Numbered from the stretch's first letter, positions 1 to 8,511 are shown. The stretch is DNA of 64,000 bases from Pseudomonas oleovorans subsp. oleovorans (GCF_002197815.1 NZ_NIUB01000015.1:1-64000); one strand, 5' to 3'. The notes: generated by a model not told the origin, from the sequence alone. A program made the numbers and translations.

Positions 1-182
1 GACGGCCTGCTGCATGGCTGCATGTGGCAGGTCTTCAACAGCTGAACTGGGCTAGCGAAGGAGTGGGTTCAAAAGCAGCTGCGCTGGTAGACTTATCCAC
101 AGTTGCTGGTAACAAAATCAGCAATCCACCCTGGGTCAAATTTCAATCGGCAGGGTGGGTCAATTTTCCATCAGCGCCAACA
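1..182. mobile_element. Right end of an IS21-family-like insertion sequence (partial)
   Basis: Two 20-bp direct repeats, TGGGTCAAATTTCAATCGGC at 132-151 and TGGGTCAATTTTCCATCAGC at 156-175, match at 17 of 20 bases and sit 24 bp apart. Multiple terminal repeats of this GGGTCAATTTTC type are characteristic of IS21-family ends, and the outer end would fall near the CA at 181-182. An open frame at 1-45, ending ...MWQVFNS then TGA, could be the C-terminus of the element's last gene but I do not recognise it. The rest of the element lies outside the window. The XRE-like gene that follows ends intact at 206, so the element lies just downstream of it. Confidence 0.5.
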
Positions 183-205
183 CTCTGAGCCAAGTGGGTG
201 CATGT

Positions 206-577
206 TCAGTGCTCGCTGGGCTTCTTCTCGGCCTTGGCTACAACAGCCAAGGCCATCACCACTTCGCGTGCCACCTTGCGCTGCGCAGCAGGCAGAGCCA
301 GAAAGGCCTCGATCACCTCACGTTCCTGATAGAACTTGGGATCTTCCCAACGGCCACGCTGCTCGCGTACGGCGGCACCGGCCTGTGCGCTAAAGCGCAG
401 TACCTGCGGTTCGATACGCAGCCACTCGGCAAGCACCTGCAATTTGTCCTGCGACGGTATCGCCTCGCCACGCAACCAGCGGGGAACCGCCTGGAAGGTC
501 ACGGAACGGCCCCAGTAACGCGAATTGAACTCGCGTTCGAGCACGGCGGGGCGATCTGGATATCCAGCCGCAATCAT
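206..577 (-). CDS. XRE-like helix-turn-helix DNA-binding protein, N-terminus possibly truncated
   Basis: The 123-residue product contains FNSRYWGRSVTFQAVPRWL followed by GEAIPSQDKLQVLAEWL. This matches a Pseudomonas family of phage-repressor-like HTH proteins in which this stretch is the HTH. The C-terminal third is Ala/Lys-rich and of unknown role. In frame upstream of the chosen ATG the sequence reads DEKTEFAQRLRSA, which looks like the genuine N-terminus, but a TGA stands at 617-619 and there is no start codon between. Only 44 bp separate this ATG from the divergent BRO-like gene, so no normal promoter or RBS region remains. It is either expressed from the internal ATG or non-functional. 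Confidence 0.6.
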   Translation of the reverse strand: MIAAGYPDRPAVLEREFNSRYWGRSVTFQAVPRWLRGEAIPSQDKLQVLAEWLRIEPQVLRFSAQAGAAVREQRGRWEDPKFYQEREVIEAFLALPAAQRKVAREVVMALAVVAKAEKKPSEH

Positions 578-621
578 GGCGCTACGCAGGCGCTGGGCGA
601 ATTCGGTTTTCTCGTCTCACT

Positions 622-1035
622 GTGCAGCGCGCCGCAGACGGCCGTTTCTGGTTCGTCGCGAAGACCGTTTACCAGGCCCTGGAACTGGCCGACGAACAAG
701 CCGCCCTGCTGCTTCACTGTCGACCGGTGCGCATCCTCTTCGGCAACGAGGAAACGCCTCAAGCCATGATCGACCTGGAGAACCTGCTACGCCTGAGCCT
801 GAGCAGCACCAGCCCACGCGCGGAACGTCTGCGCAGCTGGCTCTGCCAAGTCCTGCTGCCGCACCTGTTCAGCAGCTCCAGCCTGCCCAGCTATCGACAG
901 CTGAGCACGCCAAACAAACGCCTGCGCGTACTCAAGTGGCACGACGACTGGTGGATGTCGATGAATGACGTGATGCAGGTTTTCGGCACCCGGCCGGAGC
1001 TGCTGGCGATGAGCGAGGACCCGTGCTGCAGTTGA
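622..1035 (+). CDS. BRO-N/phage antirepressor-like protein, 5'-truncated
   Basis: The 137-residue product begins (GTG) with QRAADGRFWFVAKTVYQALEL, which resembles the middle of a BRO-N domain (W-F-V-A-K-D-V pattern). It continues through LLRLSLSSTSPRAERLRSWL, matching the family's R-x-W-L segment. BRO-N proteins normally have about 15-20 residues before this point. Here they are missing and the open frame simply continues upstream into the neighbouring divergent gene. BRO-N proteins are common in phages and mobile regions, where some are anti-repressors. Pairing with a divergent XRE-like regulator fits a repressor/antirepressor arrangement, but that role is inference. No good RBS precedes the GTG. 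Confidence 0.55.
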   Translation: MQRAADGRFWFVAKTVYQALELADEQAALLLHCRPVRILFGNEETPQAMIDLENLLRLSLSSTSPRAERLRSWLCQVLLPHLFSSSSLPSYRQLSTPNKRLRVLKWHDDWWMSMNDVMQVFGTRPELLAMSEDPCCS

Positions 1036-1080
1036 GCACGACGCCGAGGCTCGCTCGCCAGGCATGCTGACAGCGACCGG

Positions 1081-1725
1081 TCAGCGCATGCAGCACTGCT
1101 TGTACTTCTTGCCACTGCCGCAGCTGCACGGGTCGTTGCGCCCGACCTTGGCGTCATCACGGCGTACCGGCAGCAGCGGGTCCAGATTCTGCTGCCAGTA
1201 CTCGTAAAGCTCGACGGCGGCCGGCTCCAGCATCGCTGTGCTGGCTTCGTATTCGGCATCGGTCATGGCCTTGAGCGTCTCGCTGCCGCTTTCGTCGCCG
1301 TGCAGAGTGATCAGCGCCAGGGCCGCCTGCGCCGACTCGGGCAGCGCCTGCTCCAGCCAACCGGCAACCGCCGCACCGCGCAGGTAGCCCGCGCACCACT
1401 CGGAGACGATCAGCTTCTCGCCCTTGCCGTTGTTGTCGGCCAGGAAGATCGCCTCATAGTCATCGGGTTCCTTGCTGAGCATGTAGGCGGCTTCGCTCAT
1501 CAGCTCGACGGCCAGCTTCATGAAGCGCTCACCATCCTTGTCGCTCGGCCATTGCGGCGGCTGGTCGGCCCAGATCGCCGAATACCAGACGGCAGGCGCG
1601 ACCTGGCGCGGGGCGGAGACGATGGCGGCGAAGAAGCCGTCCAGTTCGCTGGCAGAGAGGATCGAGTCATCGTTGCCGTACTTGAGCAGCCACTGATCGA
1701 GCTTCTCCAACCCTCTGTTGTCCAT
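1081..1725 (-). CDS. UPF0149 (YecA-like) family protein with C-terminal SEC-C zinc motif
   Basis: The 214-residue protein has an N-terminal UPF0149 helical domain ([12 protein letters not shown] near residue 30, [10 protein letters not shown] near 115). It ends in the SEC-C signature [18 protein letters not shown], whose C-x-C...C-C pattern is the zinc-binding form found at the end of SecA. Family members are soluble and of uncertain function, though SEC-C is thought to mediate protein or ribosome contacts. I chose the ATG at 1725 because GGAGG lies 7 bp upstream; a GTG two codons earlier is also possible. It is divergently transcribed from rlhA. Confidence 0.85.
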   Translation of the reverse strand: MDNRGLEKLDQWLLKYGNDDSILSASELDGFFAAIVSAPRQVAPAVWYSAIWADQPPQWPSDKDGERFMKLAVELMSEAAYMLSKEPDDYEAIFLADNNGKGEKLIVSEWCAGYLRGAAVAGWLEQALPESAQAALALITLHGDESGSETLKAMTDAEYEASTAMLEPAAVELYEYWQQNLDPLLPVRRDDAKVGRNDPCSCGSGKKYKQCCMR

Positions 1726-1871
1726 CGCCACGCCTCCGCCTGAAAAAGGCCGCTACTGTACCTGCATCGGCGCGTATTGCCAGCCGTCCGGCATCTGGCG
1801 AGTGCCCAGCGGGCCACAGCCCGGTACAATGCGCGCCTTGCCCGTGTGTCAGCCTGATAAAAGAAAACACC

Positions 1872-3881
1872 ATGTCCTTGCCCAAGAACCACCTGGAACT
1901 GCTCAGCCCTGCGCGTGACGTCGAAATCGCCCGCGAGGCCATTCTGCATGGCGCCGACGCCATCTATATCGGCGGCCCGAGCTTCGGCGCGCGGCACAAC
2001 GCCTGCAACGAGGTGAGCGAGATCGCCAAGCTGGTGGAGTTCGCCCGGCGCTACCATGCACGGGTGTTCACCACGCTCAACACCATCTTCCACGACGACG
2101 AGCTGGAGCAGGTACGTACGCTGATCCACCAGCTCTACGACGCAGGCGTGGATGCGCTGATTGTGCAGGACATGGGGGTGATGGAGCTGGATATTCCGCC
2201 CATCGAGCTGCACGCCAGCACCCAGACCGACATTCGCACCCTGGCACGGGCCAAGTTTCTCGACCAGGCCGGTTTCTCCCAACTGGTACTGGCACGAGAG
2301 CTGAACCTGCAGGAAATCCGTCAGATCGCCGATGCCACCGATGCCGCCATCGAGTTCTTCATCCACGGCGCGCTATGCGTGGCCTTCTCCGGCCAGTGCA
2401 ACATCTCCCACGCGCAGACCGGGCGCAGCGCCAACCGTGGCGACTGCTCGCAGGCCTGCCGCCTGCCCTACACCCTCAAGGATGAAAAAGGCGGCGTAAT
2501 CGCCTATGAAAAACACCTGCTGTCGATGAAGGACAACAACCAGAGCGCCAACCTGCGCGCCCTGGTCGAGGCCGGCGTGCGCTCGTTCAAGATCGAGGGC
2601 CGCTACAAGGATGTGGCCTATGTGAAGAACATCACCGCCCACTACCGCCGCGAGCTCGATGCCATCCTCGAGGACCGCCCGGACCTAGCCCGCGCCTCCA
2701 GCGGCCGTACCGCGCACTTCTTCGTGCCCGATCCGGACAAGACCTTCCACCGTGGCAGCACCGACTACTTCGTCACCGAGCGCAAGGTGGATATCGGCGC
2801 CTTCGATTCGCCGACCTTTACTGGCCTGCTGGTAGGCAGCGTGGAGAAGGTCAACAAGCGCGACCTGATCGCGGTCACCCATGAGCCGCTGTCCAACGGC
2901 GACGGCCTCAACGTGCTGGTCAAACGCGAGGTGGTCGGCTTCCGCGCCAACATCGCCGAGTTGAAAGGTGAGTTCGAGGAAGACGGCGAGAAGCGCTACC
3001 GCTACCGCGTCGAGCCCAACGAGATGCCCGTGGGCATGTTCCGCTTGCGCCCGAATCATCCGCTTTCGCGCAACCTCGACCACAACTGGCAGCAGGCGCT
3101 GCAACGCACCAGCGCCGAGCGTCGTATCGGCGTGAGCTGGAAGGCCGTGCTGCGTGAAGACGCCCTCAAGCTCACTGCCACCAGTGAGGAAGGCATCAGC
3201 GTCGAGGTCGCCCTGCCCGGCCCGTTCGGTGTGGCCAACAAGCCGGGACAGGCACTCGATGGCCTGCGTGACCTGCTCACCCAGCTTGGCACCACCATCT
3301 ACCATGCCCAGAGCGTGACGCTGGATGCGCCGCAAGCGTTCTTCGTGCCCAACTCGCAACTCAAGGCGCTGCGCCGCGAGGCCATCGAGGCGCTGACCGC
3401 AGCGCGCGTGGCCGCCCATCCGCGTGGTAGCCGCAAGGCCGAGACCGAGCCGGCGCCGGTGTACCCGGAGTCGCACCTGTCGTTCCTCTACAACGTCTAC
3501 AACCAGAAGGCGCGCGACTTCTACCATCGCCATGGCGTGCAGCTGATCGACGCCGCCTACGAGGCCCACGAGGAAACCGGCGAAGTGCCGGTGATGATCA
3601 CCAAGCACTGCCTGCGCTTCTCCTTCAACCTGTGCCCGAAGCAGGCCAAGGGCGTCACCGGCGTGCGCACCAAGGTGGCGCCAATGCAGCTGGTACACGG
3701 CGATGAAGTGCTGACCCTGAAGTTCGACTGCAAGCCGTGCGAGATGCACGTGATCGGCAAGATGAAGGGCCATATCCTCGATCTGCCGCAGCCGGGCAGC
3801 GCCGCGACCCAGGTGGTCGGGCACATTTCACCCGACGACCTGCTCAAGACCATTCGCCAGAAGCCGGGTTACAGCCACTGA
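1872..3881 (+). CDS. rlhA: U32-family 23S rRNA C2501 hydroxylase RlhA
   Basis: The 669-residue length and overall sequence match E. coli RlhA (YdcP, about 650 residues). RlhA is needed for 5-hydroxycytidine at position 2501 of 23S rRNA, using prephenate-derived chemistry and an iron-sulfur site. The N-terminus ELLSPARDVEIAREAILHGA and the U32 signature EFFIHGALC...SGQC...GRSANRGDC...CR (about residues 158-197) are diagnostic. The cysteines there are the presumed cluster ligands. The C-terminal DUF3656-type extension (to residue 669) separates it from the shorter tRNA paralogue TrhP/YegQ. A further Cys-rich segment, CLRFSFNLCPKQ...DCKPCEM, is near the end. Standalone gene. Confidence 0.93.
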   Translation: MSLPKNHLELLSPARDVEIAREAILHGADAIYIGGPSFGARHNACNEVSEIAKLVEFARRYHARVFTTLNTIFHDDELEQVRTLIHQLYDAGVDALIVQDMGVMELDIPPIELHASTQTDIRTLARAKFLDQAGFSQLVLARELNLQEIRQIADATDAAIEFFIHGALCVAFSGQCNISHAQTGRSANRGDCSQACRLPYTLKDEKGGVIAYEKHLLSMKDNNQSANLRALVEAGVRSFKIEGRYKDVAYVKNITAHYRRELDAILEDRPDLARASSGRTAHFFVPDPDKTFHRGSTDYFVTERKVDIGAFDSPTFTGLLVGSVEKVNKRDLIAVTHEPLSNGDGLNVLVKREVVGFRANIAELKGEFEEDGEKRYRYRVEPNEMPVGMFRLRPNHPLSRNLDHNWQQALQRTSAERRIGVSWKAVLREDALKLTATSEEGISVEVALPGPFGVANKPGQALDGLRDLLTQLGTTIYHAQSVTLDAPQAFFVPNSQLKALRREAIEALTAARVAAHPRGSRKAETEPAPVYPESHLSFLYNVYNQKARDFYHRHGVQLIDAAYEAHEETGEVPVMITKHCLRFSFNLCPKQAKGVTGVRTKVAPMQLVHGDEVLTLKFDCKPCEMHVIGKMKGHILDLPQPGSAATQVVGHISPDDLLKTIRQKPGYSH

Positions 3882-3932
3882 GCCCAGCCTCACCTGTTGT
3901 GGCGGCCCGGATGCAATCCTGGCCACCACAAC

Positions 3933-3960
3933 TATCGCCAGCAAGCTGGCTCCTACGGAT
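3933..3960. repeat. REP-type palindromic element
   Basis: ATCGCCAGCAAGCTGGCTCC followed by TACGGAT is the reverse complement of the Pseudomonas GTAGGAGC-x-AGCTTGCT-GGCGAT REP family. It forms a short hairpin (GCCAGC/GCTGGC) between the convergent rlhA and monooxygenase genes. Confidence 0.75.
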
Positions 3961-3966
3961 CGCGAA

Positions 3967-4275
3967 CTAGGCCCGCGCGGCACTCGCCGGGCTAAGCATC
4001 TCGATCTCGCGAATCTCGAAATCACGACGCAGATAGTCCATGCGCTGGTCATGGAACTTGCGCATGTGCGGCAGTGCCGTGTGTTCGGCCAGCGCCTCCG
4101 GCGACGCCCAGACCTCGTAGAAGATGAACAGGGTCGGGTCCTGGGCGTCACGCAGCATGTGATATTCGACGCAACCGGGTTCGGCGCGGCTGGGTTCGAC
4201 GTAAGCACGGAACAGTTGCTCGAAGGCCTCGGCCTGCTCGGATCTGGTGTGCGCGTGAAGGATGAAGCCGTACAT
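3967..4275 (-). CDS. Putative quinol monooxygenase (ABM domain)
   Basis: The 102-residue protein is the size of a single antibiotic-biosynthesis-monooxygenase (ABM, YgiN-like) domain: a ferredoxin-like fold acting as a cofactor-free dimer. Motifs include PGCVEYHMLRD (residues about 35-45), FIFYEVW near 53 and the H-T-A-L-P-H-M-R-K-F run near 68-77, the usual ABM heme-free active region. YgiN in E. coli cycles quinols and is paired with MdaB. Here the divergent neighbour is mdaB, which supports a shared quinone-redox role by analogy. Function beyond the fold is inferred. Confidence 0.8.
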   Translation of the reverse strand: MYGFILHAHTRSEQAEAFEQLFRAYVEPSRAEPGCVEYHMLRDAQDPTLFIFYEVWASPEALAEHTALPHMRKFHDQRMDYLRRDFEIREIEMLSPASAARA

Positions 4276-4428
4276 GGATGCAAGCGCCTCGATGCGGGAA
4301 GATGCCTCACCTTAACGCAGCATTCGGCGAGCCTTTCATGATTTTCAGTCAACAATTATTTGATCACTTCGGGGTGTTTCGCACGCGCAGGGCCCGATAA
4401 CCTGCCGCCACATTTTTGGAGAACCCCC

Positions 4429-5016
4429 ATGAAAAAGATCCTCCTGCTCAACGGCGGCAAAGCGTTCGCCCACTCCCACGGCCAGTACAACAGCACCCTG
4501 CACGACGCGGCGGTGGCCTTCCTCGACCGCGCCGGCTTCGACGTCAAGACCACCTTCATCGACGGCGGCTACGACGTGGAAGAAGAAGTACAGAAATTCC
4601 TCTGGGCCGATGTGGTGATCTACCAGATGCCCGGCTGGTGGATGGGCGCACCCTGGACGGTGAAGAAGTATCTGGACGAGGTGTTCACCGCCGGCCACGG
4701 CAGCCTGTATGCCAACGACGGCCGTACCCGCTCCGATGCATCGCAGAAGTACGGCAGCGGCGGGCTGATTCAGGGCAAGCAGTACATGCTGTCACTGACC
4801 TGGAACGCCCCGGTGCAGGCCTTCGAGGACCCGACCGATTTCTTCGAAGGCAAAGGCGTGGACGCGGTGTACTTCCCCTTCCACAAGGCCAACGAGTTCC
4901 TGGGCATGACTGGTCTGCCCACCTTCATCTGCAACGACGTGATGAAGGAGCCGAACATCGAGCACGACGTGGCACGCTACGAGCAGCACCTGGCCCAGGT
5001 GTTCGGCGTCAACTGA
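4429..5016 (+). CDS. mdaB: NADPH:quinone reductase MdaB (modulator of drug activity B)
   Basis: The 195-residue flavodoxin-fold protein starts MKKILLLNGGKAFAHSHG and contains YQMPGWWMGAPWTVKKYLDE (residues about 65-85) and LSLTWNAP (about 118). All are typical of MdaB, an FAD-dependent two-electron quinone reductase of the cytoplasm. The reading frame is open further upstream, but the ATG at 4429 has GGAG about 8 bp before it and matches the family N-terminus. It is divergent from the ABM monooxygenase gene, mirroring the mdaB-ygiN association in enterobacteria. Confidence 0.92.
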   Translation: MKKILLLNGGKAFAHSHGQYNSTLHDAAVAFLDRAGFDVKTTFIDGGYDVEEEVQKFLWADVVIYQMPGWWMGAPWTVKKYLDEVFTAGHGSLYANDGRTRSDASQKYGSGGLIQGKQYMLSLTWNAPVQAFEDPTDFFEGKGVDAVYFPFHKANEFLGMTGLPTFICNDVMKEPNIEHDVARYEQHLAQVFGVN

Positions 5017-5029
5017 AGCCGGCGCTCAC

Positions 5030-5887
5030 TCATTGCCCGCCGAACAACGCCGTCCAGTAGATGCCGGCATCGCTCTGCGGGTCGTTGGCATAGGCAGCGC
5101 CTAGCTCGCTGAACTCCGGGTTCATGATGTTGGCGCAATGCCCGGAGCTGGCGAGCCAGCCCTCGACCACCTTGGCGGTGGTATCCAGCGCCGCGGCGAT
5201 GTTCTCGCCGACCTTGGTACCGCTGTACCCCGCCAGTTCCGCGCGGTCACCCGGCGTCAGGCCGTCACGCCCTTGATGGGAGAAGAAGTTGCCGTTGGCC
5301 ATGGCTCGGCTGTGGCTCTCGGCGGCGCTCCCCAGTTCGGCATTCCATACCAGCGGCGCGGTGGCAGCGAAGTGCTGGTCACCGCATTGGCGTGCCTCGG
5401 CGCGGGCAGAGTTGATCAGCAAGAGCAGACTTTCCCCCTCGGTCTGCCAGGTTTGCAGGCGCCCACTGAGCAGCGGCCGTGCCAGCACGATGCGCCAGTC
5501 GCGATCCTGCTGGCTGACGCCGATGTCGATGAATTGCGGATCGAGCAGCACGCGGCAGAAACTCTCGCTCAATGCCTGCATGGCTGCCTGCGCATTGCGC
5601 GGGCCGGAGAGGGTGATGGCCTGTACGTTAACCAACGGGTAACCAGCCGCGCTCAGCGAATCCTGCAAATCCGCGGTGCCGTTGGCAGGCAGGATCAGGC
5701 GTGGATCGTTGGTCAACGGCGGCAGTGGCTCGGAGGCCTGAACGCCACAGCGCTGCACCTCGCTACGATAGCTGTTGATCATCTCGATCAGCGCAAGGTC
5801 CTCAGCGGCCTGGGCCGCGCCGCAAATGCCCATCAGCAGCAGCGCCAGCAGGCAGCGTTGCCACCCCCATTTGTCCATTGTTGTCAT
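5030..5887 (-). CDS. Secreted CAP-domain (SCP/PR1-like) protein
   Basis: The product has about 285 residues, with a hydrophobic signal sequence (CLLALLLMGICGAAQA) and predicted export to the periplasm. The C-terminal half is a clear CAP domain: LLLINSARAEARQCG, W-N-A-E-L-G-S-A-A-E-S-H-S-R-A-M, FFSHQGRDGLTPGDR, VGENIAA and SSGHCANIMNPEFSELGAAY hold the His/Glu metal-site residues. The N-terminal half begins with a related MINSYRSEVQRCG motif and looks like a degenerate second CAP copy without the His/Glu set. Bacterial CAP proteins are of mostly unknown function. The start is taken at 5887; ATG 5878 is also possible. Confidence 0.82.
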   Translation of the reverse strand: MTTMDKWGWQRCLLALLLMGICGAAQAAEDLALIEMINSYRSEVQRCGVQASEPLPPLTNDPRLILPANGTADLQDSLSAAGYPLVNVQAITLSGPRNAQAAMQALSESFCRVLLDPQFIDIGVSQQDRDWRIVLARPLLSGRLQTWQTEGESLLLLINSARAEARQCGDQHFAATAPLVWNAELGSAAESHSRAMANGNFFSHQGRDGLTPGDRAELAGYSGTKVGENIAAALDTTAKVVEGWLASSGHCANIMNPEFSELGAAYANDPQSDAGIYWTALFGGQ

Positions 5888-6126
5888 ACCGCCCTCTCCC
5901 AACTAACGTCGTGATTCTGACGCAATTTCCGGCGCAGGATCATGGCCGGTTTCCTAATCCCATCGAACGCCCGCGTACACTGGGATCGCGGCCCAACGGC
6001 AGGGTTCCTGCATGACGCCCTCTGCCGTCATCGAACAATTTACGCATTTGTCTCTCCCGCTCGAGAACACTGCTACCCGGTTACTTCGCCAAGAACGAAC
6101 AACATCGCCGCCTGGTCCTCAAAGCC

Positions 6127-7113
6127 TTGCTATGGATCACCTTGAGCGGCGGTTTGTTCTTCTCGGTCGTCAATCTGTTGCACGACAACTGGCTGCTGGC
6201 CGGCCTGGAGATCGGCTATGCCGCGGTGTCGCTGTATCTGCTGACCATCATCGATAAAACACGCAACCTGCAGCTATTGACCGCAATTTACCTGCTGCCG
6301 TTCTTCAGCATCATGATTGTGGCGCTGTCTCAGACCACCACTACCTTCGCGGTGTTCGCCTGGATCCAGACAATTCCGATCATCTGCTATCTATTACTGG
6401 GGTTGCGCCTGGGGATGTACGGCTCGATCGTGTTCGTCGGTGTCGGCCTGTTCGTCTTCAGTCAGCGGTTTTCGTCCGATGAATTGCTGCAAAACGTCGA
6501 GATCATCGCCAATCTCGGCCTCGCCAGCTTGGCGGTGATGATTTTCGCGCACATCTACGAGCGCAGCCGCCTGCTCAATGAGCAGCGCCTGACCGAGCAG
6601 GCGACCACCGGCTCTCTGACCAGCCAGCCAAACCGCCTGAAGCTGGCCGAGGTATTCGAGCGTGAGCGTGCCCATGCGTTGCGCAATGGCACGCCGCTTT
6701 CGCTGGTATTCGTCGATATCGACCACTTCAAGCAGATCAACGACCGCTTTGGCCACGAAGTCGGTGACCGTGCCCTGGTTCACTTCGCCAAGGTGCTGGC
6801 GCAGCGTTTACGGGTCAATGATCTGTTCTGCCGCCTGGGCGGTGAGGAATTTGCGGTGCTGCTGCCAGGCAGCAAGGCAGCGCAAGCTCGGGAAATCGCC
6901 GAAAGCCTGCGCGAACGCCTGGTTGCGCAATCGCTGACGGTGGATGAAACCACGCTGCACATGACGTTGAGCGCTGGCGTGGCCTGTTTCGGGGTAGATG
7001 GGCAATCACTGGACGAGCTGATGCTGGCGGCAGACAGGCGCACCTACGCGGCCAAGCGCGCCGGGCGTAACCGGGTGATCACCCGAGAGGACGTAGAACC
7101 CATTCTGGGCTGA
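6127..7113 (+). CDS. Membrane diguanylate cyclase (GGDEF), N-terminus probably frameshifted
   Basis: Five to six hydrophobic segments fill residues 1-150 and a GGDEF domain occupies about 165-325. The active-site motif is RLGGEEF. The upstream RVND sits five residues before it, so an RxxD inhibitory I-site is present. Predicted activity is c-di-GMP synthesis at the inner membrane. The listed start is a TTG. Upstream in the same frame lies PGYFAKNEQHRRLVLKAL, which looks coding but has no start. A plausible start, MTPSAVIEQFTHLSLPLEN at 6012, is in another frame. I therefore suspect a one- or two-base indel near 6066-6072 in the natural 5' end. Confidence 0.85.
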   Translation: MLWITLSGGLFFSVVNLLHDNWLLAGLEIGYAAVSLYLLTIIDKTRNLQLLTAIYLLPFFSIMIVALSQTTTTFAVFAWIQTIPIICYLLLGLRLGMYGSIVFVGVGLFVFSQRFSSDELLQNVEIIANLGLASLAVMIFAHIYERSRLLNEQRLTEQATTGSLTSQPNRLKLAEVFERERAHALRNGTPLSLVFVDIDHFKQINDRFGHEVGDRALVHFAKVLAQRLRVNDLFCRLGGEEFAVLLPGSKAAQAREIAESLRERLVAQSLTVDETTLHMTLSAGVACFGVDGQSLDELMLAADRRTYAAKRAGRNRVITREDVEPILG

Positions 7114-7124
7114 ACGGCTGCGGA

Positions 7125-7574
7125 TCAGACGTAGATGCTGACTCCGCCCTTTTCCTGCAGCCACTGGCGGTAGGTTTCCAGCGAGTCGGTCTGCTGGTCG
7201 CCGTTGTAACCGGCGATGCGCACGCTGCCATCCATGCCGGCATCCACCATCTTCTGCACCTGCGCCAGCAGCTTGGCGGCATCGTCGCGATCGAGCTGCG
7301 TTACGTCCGGCAATTGAATCACCGAAGGCGTAGTCGGCTGACTGTCACCACTGCGCTGCACGGTATTGCTGGGCTGCGCCGCGCCACCATTCATCGCGCG
7401 TAGTAGTCCACCCTCACTGCGCGCCACCACCTGTTTGGCAAAACGCCGCAAGTCGGCAACTGGATCCTGACTGGCCTGACCGTCGGCTTCGCCACTGGAC
7501 GCAGTCGAGCGATTGTTGAGCTGGCTACCGTAGTAGCTGAGCATGGCAGGCGTGCTGTTGTTGATACTGGTCAT
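7125..7574 (-). CDS. Hypothetical protein (149 aa)
   Basis: I do not recognise the family. The start at 7574 (MTSINNSTPAMLSYYGSQL) has GGAGG a few bases upstream. There is no signal peptide or membrane segment. The middle is Ser/Gln/Ala-rich and low complexity. The last 60 residues (VIQLPDVTQLDRDDAAKLLAQVQKMVDAGMDG) are likely helical, ending ETYRQWLQEKGGVSIYV. The N-terminal style, with short Ser/Asn repeats and a YYGSQL motif, recalls small Pseudomonas proteins linked to flagella or surface, but that is not evidence of function. Convergent with the preceding diguanylate cyclase. Confidence 0.7.
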   Translation of the reverse strand: MTSINNSTPAMLSYYGSQLNNRSTASSGEADGQASQDPVADLRRFAKQVVARSEGGLLRAMNGGAAQPSNTVQRSGDSQPTTPSVIQLPDVTQLDRDDAAKLLAQVQKMVDAGMDGSVRIAGYNGDQQTDSLETYRQWLQEKGGVSIYV

Positions 7575-7709
7575 GAGGCCTCCGCGAAATCCGTTCGCCT
7601 GATGCAAAGCAGATTCCGGGCCAGCCGCTGCAGGCCAGTCACTACGCGGGTTGCACACACATTCGTGGCAGCGACTTGCCACCGCGGGGCAAGGTTTTGC
7701 CTGTGCCGG

Positions 7710-8050
7710 TCACCCCAGCAGATCGACCATCACCGCATTGCTGTAGATCAGGCAGCCATCCTCGGCGCTGTAACCGACCAGATGAAACTGGCCACGCCCC
7801 TCCTCGCCGCCAAGGTACACGCGCCATTTGCATTCACTCAGTGGGCCGAAGCCCTCCGGCATGACCAGCTCCAACGTCGCATGTCTGCGTCGATCATCGC
7901 GTCCCGGACGCCGCTGCGCTGCAGTTGCTCCTCAGCCTGCTCCAGGCGCAAGTGCTCCGACTCGCTGACATAGAACTGCAGAGTGCCGATAGGGATGGAT
8001 TTGCTGTCATTGTCGGCCTTGCGCCAACCGTCGATGCTCAGGGTGTTCAT
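7710..8050 (-). pseudogene. Hypothetical protein gene broken by a one-base deletion
   Basis: A good start (ATG at 8050 with GAGGAG upstream) opens MNTLSIDGWRKADNDSKSIPIG and reads to ...RDAMIDADM at about 7880. A second frame then continues smoothly as TLELVMPEGFGPLSECKWRVY...LIYSNAVMVDLLG to a TGA at 7710-7712. Restoring one G (ATGCG to ATGGCG at 7880) joins the two into a protein of about 113 residues, ...DADMATLELVM... As given, translation would instead end about 40 codons early in a nonsense tail. I do not know the family. It may be real decay or a base-call error. Confidence 0.65.
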
Positions 8051-8217
8051 CCGCAAGTCTCCTCAGTGAAGCCTGAGTTCAGGGCAGATGCCCACTTACA
8101 GAAGATGGGACAAGCCAGACGCCGAAACGGCTCCTGACAGGTGGACGAACGGCCGACCGTTTGCTTGTCGAGGCGATTGCGCTAGGCTCTGCACCTTCAT
8201 TGATAGGAGGTACTCCC

Positions 8218-8499
8218 ATGGCCCGCGCCACTGCCCGCCACATCCTGGTTGCCAGCGAAGACAAGTGCAACGAACTGAAAGCCGCCATCGAAGGCGGTGC
8301 CGACTTCGCCCAACTGGCCAAAGACAACTCCTCTTGCCCGTCCGGCCGTAGCGGCGGTGATCTGGGCTCCTTCGGCCCGGGCCAGATGGTCAAGGAGTTC
8401 GATACCGTGGTGTTCAGCGCACCGGTCGGCGTGGTGCAAGGCCCGGTCAAGACTCAGTTCGGTTATCACCTGCTGGAAGTCACCAGCCGTCAGGACTGA
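8218..8499 (+). CDS. ppiC: Parvulin-type peptidyl-prolyl cis-trans isomerase C
   Basis: The 93-residue protein is a single parvulin domain of the small cytoplasmic PpiC type: ARHILVASEDKC at the N-terminus, GGADFAQLAKDNSSCPSG, GGDLGSFGPGQMVKEFD and a terminal FGYHLLEVT. The two histidines in ARHIL and GYHLL and the Cys near residue 40 are the conserved catalytic-cleft residues. There is no signal peptide. The start at 8218 has a strong ATAGGAGG 8 bp upstream. Standalone gene followed by a repeat element. Confidence 0.93.
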   Translation: MARATARHILVASEDKCNELKAAIEGGADFAQLAKDNSSCPSGRSGGDLGSFGPGQMVKEFDTVVFSAPVGVVQGPVKTQFGYHLLEVTSRQD

Positions 8500-8511
8500 T
8501 TCTCTCGCAAT

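Noticed and set aside
2685..3824. 379-aa open frame antisense to rlhA
   Set aside because: Shadow of a high-GC gene: His/Gly/Leu-rich, no domain, no RBS, while rlhA on the other strand is unambiguous.
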